The notes under the pieces: generated by a model
The model's database searches: none
The model's input: only the letters and a program-made list of their open reading frames with translations
Told to the model about the DNA's origin: nothing
In this document: positions 1 to 11,608 of the stretch, one piece after another
Numbering within the stretch: position 1 is the stretch's first letter
Layout of the letters: each line of letters opens with the position of its first letter
Assembly: GCF_964058925.1 (NCBI RefSeq)
Contig: NZ_OZ060366.1
Span: 348,308-412,307 of the forward strand
DNA: 64,000 nt
Direction of reading: 5' to 3'
Source: Buchnera aphidicola (Tetraneura ulmi)
GTDB lineage: Bacteria > Pseudomonadota > Gammaproteobacteria > Enterobacterales > Enterobacteriaceae
Program-made: the position numbers and the translations under genes

Positions 1-2561
1 TCTTTAATACTAACATCGTAATAATTTTTAATTCCAATTCCACATTCCATATTATTACGTATTTCATTTACATCTTCTTTAAATCTACGCAAAGATTCCA
101 ATTCTCCTGTATATATAACAATATTATTTCTTAATACTCTAATTGGAGAATTTTTTTTGATAATTCCATTAATTACCATACAACCAGCAATATTCCCATA
201 TTTAGGAGATTTAAAAACACTTCTAACTTCTGCTGATCCAATTATTTTTTGCTTAATTTCAGGAGATAATTTTCCGATAAGAGAAGATTTAACTTCATTT
301 AATAAATCATAAATAACTGAATAATATCGTACATCTAACTTTTCTAAATTAATAATTCTATTAGCAGAAGAATCTGCACGAACATTAAAACCTAAAATTA
401 TTGCATTAGATGCAATCGATAATGAAGCATCAGTTTCAGTAATTCCTCCTACTCCAGAACTAATTATATTTAACTTTACACTATTTTCATTAATATATTT
501 TTCTTTTAATAAACTATCATTAATAGCCTCTAACGAACCTTGACAATCGGTCTTTAAAATAATATTTAATTCTTTTGGTTTTTCTTTATTCATATTTTCG
601 AATATATTTTCTAAATTTATTTTATTATTTATTTCAAATTTTTTAGAACGAATTTTTTCTTTTCTCTTTGTTGAAATTTCTCTAGCTATTTTTTCATTTT
701 TAACAACTGTTAATAAATCTCCTGCAATAGGAACACCTGATAAACCTAATATTTCTACTGGAATAGAAGCATTGATATAATTAATAAATTTTTTATTTTC
801 ATTCAAAATAGCTCTTATCTTCCCATATTCAAATCCACATAAAACTACATCTCCTTTTTTTAATTTTCCATTTTTAATTATTACTGTAGCTAATGGACCT
901 CTACCTTTATCTAAATAAGATTCAATAACAACTCCAGTGGCCATTCCATCAATAAATGTATGTAATTCTAACATTTCAGCCTGTAGTGAAATTGCATCGA
1001 GTAATTCATTTATTCCTTTCCCTGTTTTTGCAGAAATATTAATAAATATGTTATCACCACCCCAATCTTCCGAAACTATCCCATAATTCGTTAATTGGTT
1101 TTTTATTTCTTCAACATTATTGGAATTTATTTTATCAATTTTATTAATTGCAACTATTACTGGAACTTTAGCTAATTTAGCATGATTTATCGCTTCTATT
1201 GTTTGTGGTTTAATACCATCATCTAATGCAACAACTAAAACTATAATATCAGTAATATTCGCACCTCTAGCTCGCATAGCTGTAAAAGCCGAATGTCCAG
1301 GAGTATCCAAAAAAGTAATTGAATTGTTATTTTTAGTACTTACATGATAAGCACCAATATGTTGAGTTATACCACCTGATTCTTGTTTAACTGTATTAGT
1401 TGATCGAATATAATCTAATAAAGTTGTTTTTCCATGATCTACATGGCCCATTACTGTTACTACTGGTGGTCTATTTTTTTTTAATTTATTTGAATTAAGA
1501 CAATTATTTATTAATTCTTCTTCAAAGTTATTCTTAAATTTAACAATAACTTTATGGCCCATTTCTTCAGCAATAATCTGTGACAGTTCTTTATTTAAAA
1601 ATTGCTCTTTACTAAAAAATTTACCTAATTTAGCCATAGCTTTAATTACTTCAGAAGTCTTTACCGCCATTTTTTTTGCTAATTCAGAAACAGTCATTTC
1701 ATTTCTTATAACTACATCTTTATTTACTGTATAAAGTGGTTTTTTAAATTTTTGTTGTAAAACAATAGTTTTTTTTTGATTAAAAATTCTATTTTTTTTC
1801 TTAGAAATAGAAAAATTTATTTTTTCATTTTTTTCTTTTCCATTTTTTTTAGGATTTAAAACACTATTTTTATTAATATTATTCATTTTTTGTTTTGAAT
1901 TATTTAATTCAATATTTTTATCCGAATTATTGTCTTTTTCTAAAAATGATTGTGAATTTATTTTCAAATCTTTTAAATTTTTATTTAAAATTTTTTTCTT
2001 TTTTTTAATTTTAATAGAATTCTTGAAAAATTTATTTTTTTTATTGTTTTCTATCATTATATCTTCTTTTTTACAATTATCGGTTGTAATTTTATTTTTT
2101 TTTAAAAAAATAGGTAAGGAATCGTATTTTTTAGAATTTTTTAATTTTAAAAAAGATCTTTTTTTTAAATCTTTTTTTCTAATATTTTTTTCTTTTATTT
2201 TTTTTTCTATTTTATATTCTTCTACATTTTTTAAATTAGAATTAATGTTTAAATTTAATTTTTCTTGTAATTCACTTCTAAGATACATTTGTTTCTTTCT
2301 TGTTTCTACTTTAATAATTTTTTTTTTTCCTGTTATACTAGAAATATTTATTATACTACGAGTTTTTTTTTGTAAAGTGAAAGTTTCATTATCAAAAATT
2401 TTATTTTTATTTATAAAATTTAAAAAATATTTTTTCTCTTGAACTGTAATAAAATCATCTTTTTTTTTTTTTATTCCACATGTATTTAATTTTTTTACTA
2501 AAACTTCAATAGGAGTTTTTATTTCATTTGCTAAAATTTTTAATTTTATTTTATCAATCAT
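1..2561 (-). CDS. infB: Translation initiation factor IF-2 (3' end outside window)
   Basis: IF-2 is the GTPase that brings fMet-tRNA to the 30S subunit and promotes 50S joining. The minus-strand frame is open from the ATG at 2561 to the window edge, about 853 codons. I walked the A-rich linker from 2561 to about 1921 codon by codon and found no stop. The N-terminal IF2-N domain (start [17 protein letters not shown]) is followed by a very Lys/Asn-rich linker. The G domain carries GHVDHGKTT at about residue 372. The last visible residues (about [11 protein letters not shown]) match the final IF-2 beta-barrel, so only a short C-terminal tail is missing. It starts 11 bp after nusA, as in the enterobacterial nusA-infB operon. 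The identification is secure. Confidence 0.95.
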   Translation of the reverse strand, partial: MIDKIKLKILANEIKTPIEVLVKKLNTCGIKKKKDDFITVQEKKYFLNFINKNKIFDNETFTLQKKTRSIINISSITGKKKIIKVETRKKQMYLRSELQEKLNLNINSNLKNVEEYKIEKKIKEKNIRKKDLKKRSFLKLKNSKKYDSLPIFLKKNKITTDNCKKEDIMIENNKKNKFFKNSIKIKKKKKILNKNLKDLKINSQSFLEKDNNSDKNIELNNSKQKMNNINKNSVLNPKKNGKEKNEKINFSISKKKNRIFNQKKTIVLQQKFKKPLYTVNKDVVIRNEMTVSELAKKMAVKTSEVIKAMAKLGKFFSKEQFLNKELSQIIAEEMGHKVIVKFKNNFEEELINNCLNSNKLKKNRPPVVTVMGHVDHGKTTLLDYIRSTNTVKQESGGITQHIGAYHVSTKNNNSITFLDTPGHSAFTAMRARGANITDIIVLVVALDDGIKPQTIEAINHAKLAKVPVIVAINKIDKINSNNVEEIKNQLTNYGIVSEDWGGDNIFINISAKTGKGINELLDAISLQAEMLELHTFIDGMATGVVIESYLDKGRGPLATVIIKNGKLKKGDVVLCGFEYGKIRAILNENKKFINYINASIPVEILGLSGVPIAGDLLTVVKNEKIAREISTKRKEKIRSKKFEINNKINLENIFENMNKEKPKELNIILKTDCQGSLEAINDSLLKEKYINENSVKLNIISSGVGGITETDASLSIASNAIILGFNVRADSSANRIINLEKLDVRYYSVIYDLLNEVKSSLIGKLSPEIKQKIIGSAEVRSVFKSPKYGNIAGCMVINGIIKKNSPIRVLRNNIVIYTGELESLRRFKEDVNEIRNNMECGIGIKNYYDVSIK

Positions 2562-2572
2562 ACCATTTCCCT

Positions 2573-4069
2573 TTATACTTCGATGTTTTTATCAAACCAA
2601 AAACAAGCATTTCTAGCTAACATAATTAATTTACCTGCTTCTGTAGAATTCAAGGATTTAATATCCTTTAAATCATCTATGCTTTGTTCAGCTAAGTTTT
2701 CAATTGTATGTATATTTCTTTTGAATAACTTAACAGCAATAATTTTGTTCATACCCTCTAATTCTAAAATTCTTTTATCTAAAATTAATTTTTCTGTTGG
2801 GTTTTTTTTCTTACTTATACAATTAATCAATGCTAATCGAGCTTTTTTCTGTATTATAGAAAATTTTTCTTCATTGATTTCTTTTATTTTTAAAATATCT
2901 TTAGAAGTAATTAAAACTAATTCTTCTATTTTAGAAAAACCTTCATTTACTAAAATTTTTGCAACCTTTTCTGTAATATTCAATTTTTTTTTAAAATTAT
3001 TTATTATTACCAAAAATTCTTTCTCATTTTTATTATTTAATTCTTCTATAGTCATCACATTCAACTCCCAACCAGTCAACTGTGAAGCTAAGCGAACATT
3101 TTGTCCATTTCTTCCAATTGATTGTGCTAAGTTACTAACTTCAACTGCAATGTCCATTGTATGATTATCTTCATCTACAACAATAGAAGACACTTCAGCA
3201 GGAGACATTGAATTAATAACAAATTGAGGTGCATTATCATCCCACAATACAATGTCAATTCTTTCTCCGTATAATTCACTTGAAACCGCTTGAACTCTAG
3301 CACCTCTCATTCCTACACAAGCACCGACTGGATCAATTCTTTTATCATTTGTTTTTACTGCAATTTTTGCTCTAGAACCTGGATCTCTAGCAGTTGCTTT
3401 TATTTCAATTAATTCTTCACCTATTTCAGGAACTTCAATTTTAAACAAACCAATTAGCATTTCATCTCTAGATCTGCTAATAAATAATTGCACTCCTTTA
3501 GAATCTGGAGCAATACGATATAAAATACCACGAACACGATCTCCTGGACGAAAATTTTCTCTTGGTAACATGTCTTCTTTTATTAGAATTGCTTCAGCAT
3601 TATCTCCTAAATCTAAAATTATACTTTCTCTATTTATTTTCTTTACAATACCTGTTAGAATTTCCCCTATATGATCCTTAAACTCTTCAACTATCATAGC
3701 TCTTTCAGCTTCACGAACTTTCTGTACAATAACTTGTTTAGCTGTTTGGGTTGTAATTCTATCAAAATCTACTGAATTAATTTCATCTTCTACATAATCA
3801 TGAATATTAGCTTTACTATCATAAAAATATGCTGCTTCAAAAGTAATTTCTCGAGTAGGGTTAGAAACGTCTTTAACCACTATCCAACGACGAAAAGTTC
3901 TAAAATTTCCAGTTTTTCTATCTATATCAACTCGAATATCCACATCTCGTTCATATTTTTTTTTTGTTGCTGTGGCTAATGCAATTTCTAAAGCTTCAAA
4001 AATTTTTTCTCTAGGTAAGGATTTTTCATTTGAAACAGCTTCTACAACAGACAGAATGTCTTTTTTCAT
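2573..4069 (-). CDS. nusA: Transcription elongation/termination factor NusA
   Basis: NusA binds RNA polymerase and modulates pausing, termination and antitermination. The protein has 498 residues, against 495 in E. coli. It starts [20 protein letters not shown] and has the N-terminal RNAP-binding domain, an S1 domain (about 135-200) and KH domains with the [18 protein letters not shown] motif. Both C-terminal acidic-repeat-type helix-hairpin domains are kept, unlike in many reduced genomes. It is co-directional with infB 11 bp downstream. The gene rimP, which precedes nusA in E. coli, has no intact copy here. No frameshift is seen. Confidence 0.97.
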   Translation of the reverse strand: MKKDILSVVEAVSNEKSLPREKIFEALEIALATATKKKYERDVDIRVDIDRKTGNFRTFRRWIVVKDVSNPTREITFEAAYFYDSKANIHDYVEDEINSVDFDRITTQTAKQVIVQKVREAERAMIVEEFKDHIGEILTGIVKKINRESIILDLGDNAEAILIKEDMLPRENFRPGDRVRGILYRIAPDSKGVQLFISRSRDEMLIGLFKIEVPEIGEELIEIKATARDPGSRAKIAVKTNDKRIDPVGACVGMRGARVQAVSSELYGERIDIVLWDDNAPQFVINSMSPAEVSSIVVDEDNHTMDIAVEVSNLAQSIGRNGQNVRLASQLTGWELNVMTIEELNNKNEKEFLVIINNFKKKLNITEKVAKILVNEGFSKIEELVLITSKDILKIKEINEEKFSIIQKKARLALINCISKKKNPTEKLILDKRILELEGMNKIIAVKLFKRNIHTIENLAEQSIDDLKDIKSLNSTEAGKLIMLARNACFWFDKNIEV

Positions 4070-4345
4070 TTTAATTAACCTTGATTTATTTTTCTAAATT
4101 AATCAATAGTGATACTAACCAATTTTAAAAATACTAATTCCAACATCATTAGTTCTACTATTAATTTAAAAGAAAATTAATAAATTACCTTTTGAAAGCC
4201 ATTTAAAATTAAAAAAGAGATTATTAGAAATAATTAAATTAAATACTTAAAAAAAATAAATACTATTTTTATAAATTTTAAAAAAAATTAATATTAAAAA
4301 CAAAATTAAAAATACTAATAATTCATATCTTTTAATTTTTTTATA
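4070..4345. other. Noncoding gap at the position of rimP/metY
   Basis: There is no open frame of useful length. In E. coli metY (initiator tRNA) and rimP lie between leuU and nusA; neither is intact here. A short minus-strand stretch near 4085-4145 reads somewhat like the start of RimP (VELMMLELVFLKL, then SITID before a stop). The match is too short to call a pseudogene. The gap also holds the leader and ribosome-binding region of nusA. Confidence 0.5.
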
Positions 4346-4352
4346 GCAATAA

Positions 4353-4379
4353 AAAACCCCGATTGAATTTCGGGGTTTT
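4353..4379 (-). terminator. Rho-independent terminator after tRNA-Leu(GAG)
   Basis: A perfect 10-bp inverted repeat (AAAACCCCGA / TCGGGGTTTT) with a 7-nt loop. On the minus strand the second arm runs into six T residues, giving a standard intrinsic terminator about 100 bp downstream of the tRNA-Leu gene. It separates the secG/tRNA transcript from nusA. Its GC-rich stem stands out against the surrounding A+T. Confidence 0.8.
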
Positions 4380-4481
4380 AATGTTTAACCCTTTTCGAAA
4401 AATATTTCAAATATAATTAAAACAATTTTAATCAAAAAAAAACTTTCGAAAATAGAAAAATAATTTTAAAAAAAAATTTTA

Positions 4482-4573
4482 TACCGAGGACGGGAATTGA
4501 ACCCGTAAGCTTTTATAAAATTGTAAGCACTACTTCCTCAAAGTAGCGTGTTTACCTATTTCACCACCTCGGT
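4482..4573 (-). tRNA. leuU: tRNA-Leu (anticodon GAG)
   Basis: The minus strand folds as a class II tRNA with a long variable arm. The anticodon stem CTACT/AGTAG encloses the loop TTGAGGA (anticodon GAG). The T arm contains GGGTTCAATTCCC, and the acceptor stem is ACCGAGG/CCTCGGT with discriminator A. It lies between secG and nusA, exactly where E. coli has leuU. The first pair is A-U rather than the G-U of E. coli. No CCA is encoded. Confidence 0.95.
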
Positions 4574-4627
4574 TCTAAAAGAAAGATCTAAATGAATTTA
4601 ATTAAAAAAAATTTTCCAAAAAAATTA

Positions 4628-4914
4628 TTATTTAGGAGTTTTTTTTTCACTTATCGAATTCGATAATAAACTATTTGTTTCATGACAAGTAATTATTCTG
4701 CATAGAAATAAAGACGAAACAAAAAAAACAATGGCTAGCAATCCAGTTACCATTATTAAAAAATGATTACTAGTACTATTTCGATATATCATCTTTTCTA
4801 GAGAATTTAATTCAGCAGATGAAACAGAACTATCATTCGTATTGTTATTAAAAACAATCATAATAATTAAAAAAAATGAGGAAATAAAAAAAATTGTAAA
4901 AAAAAATCGTACAT
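4628..4914 (-). CDS. secG: Protein translocase subunit SecG, one-base frameshift near start
   Basis: SecG is the small two-helix subunit of SecYEG. The frame ending at 4628 gives the second half well: a loop, then the transmembrane segment around FLIMVTGLLAIVFFVSSLFL, matching E. coli SecG. Its only ATG (4861) lies inside what should be the first membrane helix. An upstream ATG at 4914 encodes MYDFFLQFF, matching the family start MYE, but it is one base out of frame and hits a stop near 4867. Between the two ATGs are A9 (4898-4906), A8 (4886-4893) and A8 (4869-4876) tracts (plus strand). One added base in any of them joins the halves into a protein of about 95 residues (E. coli 110). The gene may be rescued by slippage, or be a young pseudogene. 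Confidence 0.75.
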
Positions 4915-5098
4915 AAATTAATTTTCTCCAAATTAAAAATAAATTATTTTAAAAAATAATTAATTTTTTCTTATTTCAATAATTTTATTTTTATCTAAAA
5001 TAATGTATTTTAAAAAATAAAGACCATTATATATAATACTATTTATTTTAATTAAAAATAATTAAACTAAAAATATATTTAATTATCATTTTTATATT

Positions 5099-6919
5099 TT
5101 ACCTAAGATTAGATCTTACTTCTTTTCGATTCATTAAGTCATCTATTTGATCTGAATCTATAGTTTCATATTTTATTAATGCGTCTTTCATAGCATGCAA
5201 TATGTCTATATTTTCTTTTAATATTTTTTTAGATCTATTATAATTATTTTTTATTAAAAATCGAACTTCTTCATCAATTATTTTTGCAGTTTCATTAGAC
5301 ATATTTTTAAATTTATTTGCAGTTCTTTCTAAAAATGTATCTCCTTCTTCTTCTGTATATAACAAAGGCCCTAATTTATCTGAAAAGCCCCACTGAGTAA
5401 TCATATTTTTAGCAATAGTAGTTGCTAATTTTATATCATTAGAAGAACCAGTTGATACACAATCAATTCCATAAATAATTTCCTCTGCTAATCTTCCTCC
5501 ATATAAAGTTGATATTTGACTTTCTAATTTTTTCTTACTAATACTCAAAACATCTTCTTTTGGAAGAAAAAAAGTTACTCCTAATGCATTTCCTCTAGGT
5601 ATTATAGTAACTTTGTGTGCAGGATCGTGATCTGGTACTAAACGACCAACTATCACATGACCTGCTTCATGATATGCAGTTGATTCCTTTTGTAAATCAG
5701 TCATAACCATTGATCTTCTTTCACTACCCATGATAATTTTGTCTTTAGCTTGTTCCAATTCTTTCATAGATACTACTAATTTGTTATTTCTTGCTGAAGA
5801 TAAAGCTGCTTCATTTACTAAATTAGCTAAATCAGCTCCAGAAAAACCTGGAGTACCTCTAGCAATAACCATTGCTATAACTTTTTCATCTAATGGAACT
5901 TTTTTCATATGTACTTTTAATATTTGTTCTCTACCACGTATATCGGGTAATGGAACTATAATTTGTCTGTCGAAACGACCCGGTCTTAACAAAGCTGGAT
6001 CTAAAACATCTGGTCTATTAGTTGCAGCAACTAATAAAATCCCTTCATTATCTTCGAACCCATCCATTTCTACCAACATCTGATTCAAAGTTTGTTCTCT
6101 TTCGTCATGTCCCCCTCCAAAACCAGACCCTCTATGTCTTCCTACAGCATCGATTTCATCAATAAAAATTATACAAGGAGCTGATTTTCTAGAATTTTCA
6201 AACATATCTCTTACACGAGAAGCTCCAACTCCAACAAACATTTCTACAAAATCAGAACCTGAAATTGTAAAAAAAGGAACTTTGGCTTCTCCAGCAATTG
6301 CTTTAGCTAATAATGTTTTTCCCGTACCAGGTGGACCTACCATTAATAATCCTTTGGGTATTTTTCCACCTAATTTTTTAAATTTAGCAGGTTCTTTTAA
6401 ATATTCTACTAATTCTTTAACTTCTTCTTTAGCTTCATCACAACCAGCTACATCCAAAAAACTTGTTTTATTATTCTTTTCTTCTAACATTCTAGCTTTA
6501 CTTTTTCCAAAAGATATTGCTCCTTTACCTCCTCCTAATTGCATTTGTTTCATAAAAAAAAACCATAATCCAATTAACAATAACATTGGAAACCAAGATA
6601 TAAAAATTGAAGTTAATAAACTAGGTTCAATTGGAAAATTTCCAACAGTCTTAACCTTTTTTATCAATAAATTATCCAATAATTTTGGATCATGAATTGG
6701 AATCATAGTTACATATTTACCACCATCTTTTCTAATTACACTAATTTTTTGACCATCAATATGTGCTTCATTAACTTGATCTTGGTTTACTTCTGATAAA
6801 AAAGTTGAATAATCTCTTATATTGATTTTTTCTTCATTAAAATTAACGTTATTAAAAATTGAAATCAATACAACAGCAACAAAAAACCAAAGGATCAGGT
6901 TTTTACCCATGTCATTCAA
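5099..6919 (-). CDS. ftsH: ATP-dependent zinc metalloprotease FtsH
   Basis: FtsH is the membrane-anchored AAA+ protease that degrades unassembled membrane proteins and regulators. It has two N-terminal membrane segments flanking a periplasmic domain, Walker A GPPGTGKT at about 195-202, Walker [12 protein letters not shown], the second region of homology ([20 protein letters not shown]) and the zinc site HEAGH. I place the start at the TTG at 6919: GAGG lies 8 bases upstream and the product begins [11 protein letters not shown], like the long E. coli form. The ATG at 6910 is the alternative. The protein has about 606 residues. The low-complexity C-terminal tail of E. coli FtsH (about 40 residues) is absent. 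Confidence 0.95.
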   Translation of the reverse strand: MNDMGKNLILWFFVAVVLISIFNNVNFNEEKINIRDYSTFLSEVNQDQVNEAHIDGQKISVIRKDGGKYVTMIPIHDPKLLDNLLIKKVKTVGNFPIEPSLLTSIFISWFPMLLLIGLWFFFMKQMQLGGGKGAISFGKSKARMLEEKNNKTSFLDVAGCDEAKEEVKELVEYLKEPAKFKKLGGKIPKGLLMVGPPGTGKTLLAKAIAGEAKVPFFTISGSDFVEMFVGVGASRVRDMFENSRKSAPCIIFIDEIDAVGRHRGSGFGGGHDEREQTLNQMLVEMDGFEDNEGILLVAATNRPDVLDPALLRPGRFDRQIIVPLPDIRGREQILKVHMKKVPLDEKVIAMVIARGTPGFSGADLANLVNEAALSSARNNKLVVSMKELEQAKDKIIMGSERRSMVMTDLQKESTAYHEAGHVIVGRLVPDHDPAHKVTIIPRGNALGVTFFLPKEDVLSISKKKLESQISTLYGGRLAEEIIYGIDCVSTGSSNDIKLATTIAKNMITQWGFSDKLGPLLYTEEEGDTFLERTANKFKNMSNETAKIIDEEVRFLIKNNYNRSKKILKENIDILHAMKDALIKYETIDSDQIDDLMNRKEVRSNLR

Positions 6920-6969
6920 TGGATTAACCTCACAGTACAATTTGTATTAAATATTAGCATAAAAAAAAT

Positions 6970-7602
6970 TTATTTTTTTTTTAACTTAGATGCTACAATA
7001 AATACTTCTCGAGAACGACCTCTTGAAGCATTAGGTTTTCGAATTTTAACATTTAGAAATAAAGCACTAATTTTCTTTAAAAATTTATCAAATCCTGTTC
7101 CCTGAAACGTTTTTAATACAAGTTTTCCATTATTTGAAAGTACTACTTTTGAAATTGAAATAGAAATACCTCCTAAATGAAATATTTTCGGTAAATCAAT
7201 TAATGAACATCCGCTAGTATTTGGCGACATATCCGATATTACTGTATTAATTTTTGTATTTTTTATTAATAATAACAATTTTTTAAAATTGCTAGCTTTT
7301 CTTAAATCTCCCTGAATAAAATTGACATTTGGTATAAAATTCATAGGGATAATATCACAAGAAAAAACTTTTCCTAATTTTCCAACTTTTTCAGAAGCAT
7401 ATTTTGACCAACTACCAGGAGAAGATCCTAAGTCTAAAACATTCATTCCTAATTTAAATAATTTTTCTTTGTTGTCTATTTCTTGTAATTTAAACCAAGC
7501 TCTTGAAATCAATTTTTTTTTGTGAGATTTTTTAACATATTCATCTTTGAAATGTTCAGATAACCATAATTTTGAACTATGAGAACGTTTTTTAACAATC
7601 AT
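6970..7602 (-). CDS. rlmE: 23S rRNA (uridine-2552-2'-O) methyltransferase RlmE
   Basis: RlmE (FtsJ/RrmJ) uses SAM to methylate U2552 of 23S rRNA on the 50S subunit. The protein has 210 residues, against 209 in E. coli. It has the SAM-binding motif VLDLGSSPGSWSKYA near residue 55, and the K-D-K-E catalytic tetrad is plausible: Lys in SRAWFKLQEID, Asp in SDMSPN, Lys in GKLVLKTF, Glu in SREVFIVA. It lies just upstream of ftsH, as in E. coli, and follows greA by 31 bp. Nothing odd is seen. Confidence 0.96.
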   Translation of the reverse strand: MIVKKRSHSSKLWLSEHFKDEYVKKSHKKKLISRAWFKLQEIDNKEKLFKLGMNVLDLGSSPGSWSKYASEKVGKLGKVFSCDIIPMNFIPNVNFIQGDLRKASNFKKLLLLIKNTKINTVISDMSPNTSGCSLIDLPKIFHLGGISISISKVVLSNNGKLVLKTFQGTGFDKFLKKISALFLNVKIRKPNASRGRSREVFIVASKLKKK

Positions 7603-7633
7603 AAAATTATTTTTTAAATACCAAAAAAAATTC

Positions 7634-8116
7634 TTATTTATGTTGTATATCTAAAATTCTATATCCAACATTTCCTCGAGGAGTTTTAATAGAAACAACT
7701 TCTTCTTTTTTTTTTCCAATTAATCCTCTAGCTATTGGAGAATTTATAGAAATAAAATTTTTTTTTAAATCAGATTCTTCATCACCTACAATACAATATG
7801 TAAATTCTTTATTAATTTTTAAATTTAAAACAGTTACTGTTGCACCAAAAATTACTTTTCCTGTATTTGTAATTTTAGTAACATCTATTATTTGAGAATA
7901 TGATAATTTGTTTTCTATTTCTTTAATTCTACCTTCACAAAAACTTTGTTCTTCTCTAGCAGAGTGATATTCTGCATTTTCCTTTAAATCTCCATATTCT
8001 CTTGCTTTTGCTATTTCAGAAATTATTTTTGGTCGTATTTTATTTTTCAAATATTTTAATTCTGTTTGTAATTTTTCAAGACCAGATACAGTCATTGGAA
8101 TATGATTAATTTTCAT
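7634..8116 (-). CDS. greA: Transcript cleavage factor GreA
   Basis: GreA enters the RNA polymerase secondary channel and rescues backtracked complexes by stimulating RNA cleavage. The protein has 160 residues (E. coli 158). The N-terminal coiled coil keeps the tip acidic pair in the conserved stretch [18 protein letters not shown] at about residues 41-58. The C-terminal FKBP-like domain has [11 protein letters not shown]. It is the first gene of the minus-strand run greA-rlmE-ftsH and faces away from ibaG. Confidence 0.96.
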   Translation of the reverse strand: MKINHIPMTVSGLEKLQTELKYLKNKIRPKIISEIAKAREYGDLKENAEYHSAREEQSFCEGRIKEIENKLSYSQIIDVTKITNTGKVIFGATVTVLNLKINKEFTYCIVGDEESDLKKNFISINSPIARGLIGKKKEEVVSIKTPRGNVGYRILDIQHK

Positions 8117-8546
8117 AATTTATAAATTACCTTTTTTTAAATATAAATTTAATTAATATTCTAAATTTATTTAAAATAGTTAGTATTTCTAATACTAAAT
8201 TTAATAAATTTTCTAAAATGAACAAATATATATATTTTATGTAGTAAAAACAATAACTACACCAAAAAATCCAAATAAACATGTCCTAAAAAAAATTAAT
8301 TATGAAATTAACTTGATTAAATTAAAAATGCAATTGAATTTTTATAAAAAACTTGATATGAAAGATCTTAAATACTAATATGGTAATATTTATTTTAAAT
8401 ATATGAAAAAATAATTATATCAATAAATATTAATTTTTAACATTTAAATAATTACTATTAAAGTAATTAATAAACTGTTTAATTTTAAAAAAAATTACAT
8501 CAACAATATTATTTTAAAAACAGAAAATATAAATTAAAAATCAAAT
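8117..8546. other. Divergent intergenic region greA/ibaG
   Basis: About 430 bp between two divergent genes must contain the promoters for both. The sequence is almost all A and T, with scattered TATAAT-like hexamers and no clear paired -35 element, so I do not mark a promoter. No gene remnant is recognisable. Confidence 0.4.
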
Positions 8547-8807
8547 ATGGATACTAAAAAAATAAAATCAATTCTAATAAATTCTTTATCAATAGAAGAT
8601 ATTTATGTTAACGGAAATAATGATTATATGGAAATAATAGCAATTAGTGACATTTTTTGTGGTATGTCAGATGTAAAAAAACAACAAATGATTTATTCTC
8701 CATTAATGAAATATTTTACAAATAAGAATATTCATTCCGTATCAATAGAAACATACACAAAAAAAGAATGGAAAAAAAAAAAAAAAAAAAAAAAAAATAA
8801 AAACTAA
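8547..8807 (+). CDS. ibaG: BolA-family protein IbaG (YrbA)
   Basis: A small BolA-like protein. Family members partner with monothiol glutaredoxins in Fe-S handling; E. coli IbaG is linked to acid resistance. The 86 residues align over the full length with E. coli IbaG: start MDTKKIKSILINSL, GMSDVKKQQMIYSPLM in the core, then HSVSIETYTKKEW. The last residues are a run of lysines encoded by an A26 tract. All three frames stop within a few codons after the tract, so slippage there would change only the tail. The gene murA, next to ibaG in many relatives, is not present; rplU follows directly. Confidence 0.92.
   Translation: MDTKKIKSILINSLSIEDIYVNGNNDYMEIIAISDIFCGMSDVKKQQMIYSPLMKYFTNKNIHSVSIETYTKKEWKKKKKKKKNKN
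8772..8797 (+). repeat. A26 homopolymer tract
   Basis: Twenty-six consecutive A residues form the end of the ibaG coding region (eight Lys codons plus part of an Asn codon). This is the longest single-base run noticed in the window. It ends 59 bases before the rplU start. Such a run is expected to vary in length between cells and sequencing reads. Confidence 0.9.
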
Positions 8808-8856
8808 TTTTAAAAAATAACTTTATAAAAAATAAGCTCTTATTATGGAGATAAAC

Positions 8857-9171
8857 ATGTATGCAATTTTTGTTTGTAAAAATAAACAATACAAAGCAAA
8901 TATAGGAAAAACAATCAAAACAGAAAAAATAGAAAAAAAAACTGGAGAAAAAATTGAATTTAATCAAATATTGATGATAAATACAAACAATTGTGTTCAT
9001 ATAGGAAAGCCTTATTTAAAAAATTGTATTGTAAAAGGTGTTATAATTTCTCAAAAAAAAAATAAAAAAATAAAAATAATAAAATTTAAACGTAGAAAAC
9101 ATTATAAAAAACAACAAGGACATAGACAAAAATTTACTGAAGTAAAAATAACAGAAATTATTAAAAACTAA
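8857..9171 (+). CDS. rplU: 50S ribosomal protein L21
   Basis: L21 binds 23S rRNA and neighbours L20 in the 50S subunit. From the ATG at 8857 the product is 104 residues (E. coli 103), beginning MYAIFVCKNKQYK. A GGAG motif sits about seven bases upstream, so I prefer this over the in-frame ATG at 8845, which would add four non-homologous residues. The C-terminal FKRRKHYKKQQGHRQKFTEV block is nearly invariant in the family. rpmA follows after 16 bp. Confidence 0.96.
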   Translation: MYAIFVCKNKQYKANIGKTIKTEKIEKKTGEKIEFNQILMINTNNCVHIGKPYLKNCIVKGVIISQKKNKKIKIIKFKRRKHYKKQQGHRQKFTEVKITEIIKN

Positions 9172-9187
9172 ATAAAGGGATAAAAAA

Positions 9188-9448
9188 ATGGCACATAAAA
9201 AAGCTGGTGGTTCTAGTAGAAATGGAAGAGATTCAAAATCAAAAAGACTAGGAATAAAAAAATTTGGAGGAGAACTTGTGTTTCCTGGAAATATAATTCT
9301 TAAACAAAGAGGAACTAAATTTCATCCAGGAAAAAACGTAGGTTGTGGAAAAGACCATACAATATTTTCTAAATTAGAAGGATATGTAAAATTTAGTAAA
9401 AAAGGAATAAATAATAAAACATATGTTGAAATAATAGAAAAAAAGTAG
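9188..9448 (+). CDS. rpmA: 50S ribosomal protein L27
   Basis: L27 reaches the peptidyl-transferase centre with its N-terminal tail. The 86-residue product starts [20 protein letters not shown], almost identical to E. coli L27 (85 residues), and continues with [10 protein letters not shown] good AGGGA ribosome-binding site lies upstream. It is the middle gene of the conserved rplU-rpmA-obgE group. Confidence 0.97.
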   Translation: MAHKKAGGSSRNGRDSKSKRLGIKKFGGELVFPGNIILKQRGTKFHPGKNVGCGKDHTIFSKLEGYVKFSKKGINNKTYVEIIEKK

Positions 9449-9567
9449 ATTCTTAAATTTTTATAAATTATTGAAAATAATTAAAAAAAATATATTTCAT
9501 GTATTTAAAATCTGTTTTAAATAATTATTAAAAAAATAATTAATTAATTTTAAAAATTGAGAAATAA

Positions 9568-10596
<1,029 letters not shown>

Positions 10597-10675
10597 AAAT
10601 TTAATACTAATTTTTTATTTTGAGAAATATATTTTTTTGAATAAAAATAAAAAAATTACAATAAAAATATTCAAG

Positions 10676-10705
10676 AACCCGGTAATAAAAAATAATCCGG
10701 GTTTT
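10676..10705. terminator. Bidirectional hairpin between obgE and rpsI
   Basis: Inverted repeat AACCCGG / CCGGGTT with a 14-nt A/T loop, lying between the convergent obgE and rpsI genes. The plus-strand second arm ends in TTTT followed by A residues. It is the only GC-rich patch in this gap, so a shared terminator is the natural reading. Confidence 0.6.
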
Positions 10706-10763
10706 AAAAAAATAACTAAAAAAATTAATAAATAAAAAAATAATAGAAACATAGCAATAATAA

Positions 10764-11159
10764 TCACCTTTTTGAAAATTGTGGTTTCTTTCTTGATTTT
10801 CGTAAACCCACCTTTTTTCTTTCTACTTCTCTGGAATCTCTAGTAACAAATCCTGATTTTCGTAATATTACTCTAAAAGAATTATCATATTTTATTAACG
10901 ATCTTGTAATACCTTGTCTAATAGCTCCTGCTTGACTAGAAACCCCACCTCCTTTAACAGTAATATAAAAATCAAACTTTTCTAACAAATTTATAATATT
11001 TAATGGTTGTTTAACTATCATACAAGAAGTTTTTCTACCAAAATATTTTTCTAACGTTTTATTATTAATAATAATATTTCCATTTCCTAAACTAAGAAAA
11101 ACTCTTGCTGAAGAAGTTTTCCTACGGCCAGTACCGTAATGACTTTTTTTATTTTTCAT
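10764..11159 (-). CDS. rpsI: 30S ribosomal protein S9
   Basis: S9 has a C-terminal tail that reaches the P-site tRNA. The 131-residue product (E. coli 130) has the [14 protein letters not shown] start motif, the [19 protein letters not shown] core and ends KKPQFSKR with the invariant KR. It is 20 bp downstream of rplM on the same strand, the usual rplM-rpsI operon. Confidence 0.97.
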   Translation of the reverse strand: MKNKKSHYGTGRRKTSSARVFLSLGNGNIIINNKTLEKYFGRKTSCMIVKQPLNIINLLEKFDFYITVKGGGVSSQAGAIRQGITRSLIKYDNSFRVILRKSGFVTRDSREVERKKVGLRKSRKKPQFSKR

Positions 11160-11179
11160 AGTACTTTATTTTACCTTCA

Positions 11180-11608
11180 CTAAAAATTTAATATTTTAGG
11201 TTGTTGAGCATCATGATCATGTTTAGAACCAGAAAAAATTTTTAATTTACTTAACATTTTTCTACCTAATGGACCTTTAGGTAACATTCCTTTTACTGCA
11301 ATTTTAATTATTTTTTCTGGGTTTTTAATTAACATTTCTTTAAACGTAATTTTTTTAAGTCCACCTGCATAACCAGTATAATGAAAATATAGTTTTTTTA
11401 CATTCTTTTTCCCACTAACTACAACTTTACTAGCATTTAAAACTATTAAAAAATCTCCTGTATCAACATGAGGCGTGTATTCTACTTTATGTTTACCACG
11501 TAATATAATTGATAAATTTGTTGCCAATCTTCCTAAGATCTTTCCACAAGCATCAACTGTATACCAAGATCGCTTTATGTCTGTTATTTTTGCAGAATAA
11601 GTTTTCAT
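11180..11608 (-). CDS. rplM: 50S ribosomal protein L13
   Basis: L13 is an early-assembling 50S protein. The 142 residues equal the E. coli length. Family motifs are [16 protein letters not shown] near the N-terminus and [13 protein letters not shown] at about 110. It is the first gene of the rplM-rpsI pair and is divergent from pheA. Confidence 0.97.
   Translation of the reverse strand: MKTYSAKITDIKRSWYTVDACGKILGRLATNLSIILRGKHKVEYTPHVDTGDFLIVLNASKVVVSGKKNVKKLYFHYTGYAGGLKKITFKEMLIKNPEKIIKIAVKGMLPKGPLGRKMLSKLKIFSGSKHDHDAQQPKILNF

Noticed and set aside
1930-2442. Open frame of about 170 codons on the plus strand, rich in Phe
   Set aside because: It is the antisense of the A-rich linker of infB. 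The minus-strand IF-2 frame runs unbroken through it and the Phe-rich product is a shadow of lysine codons.
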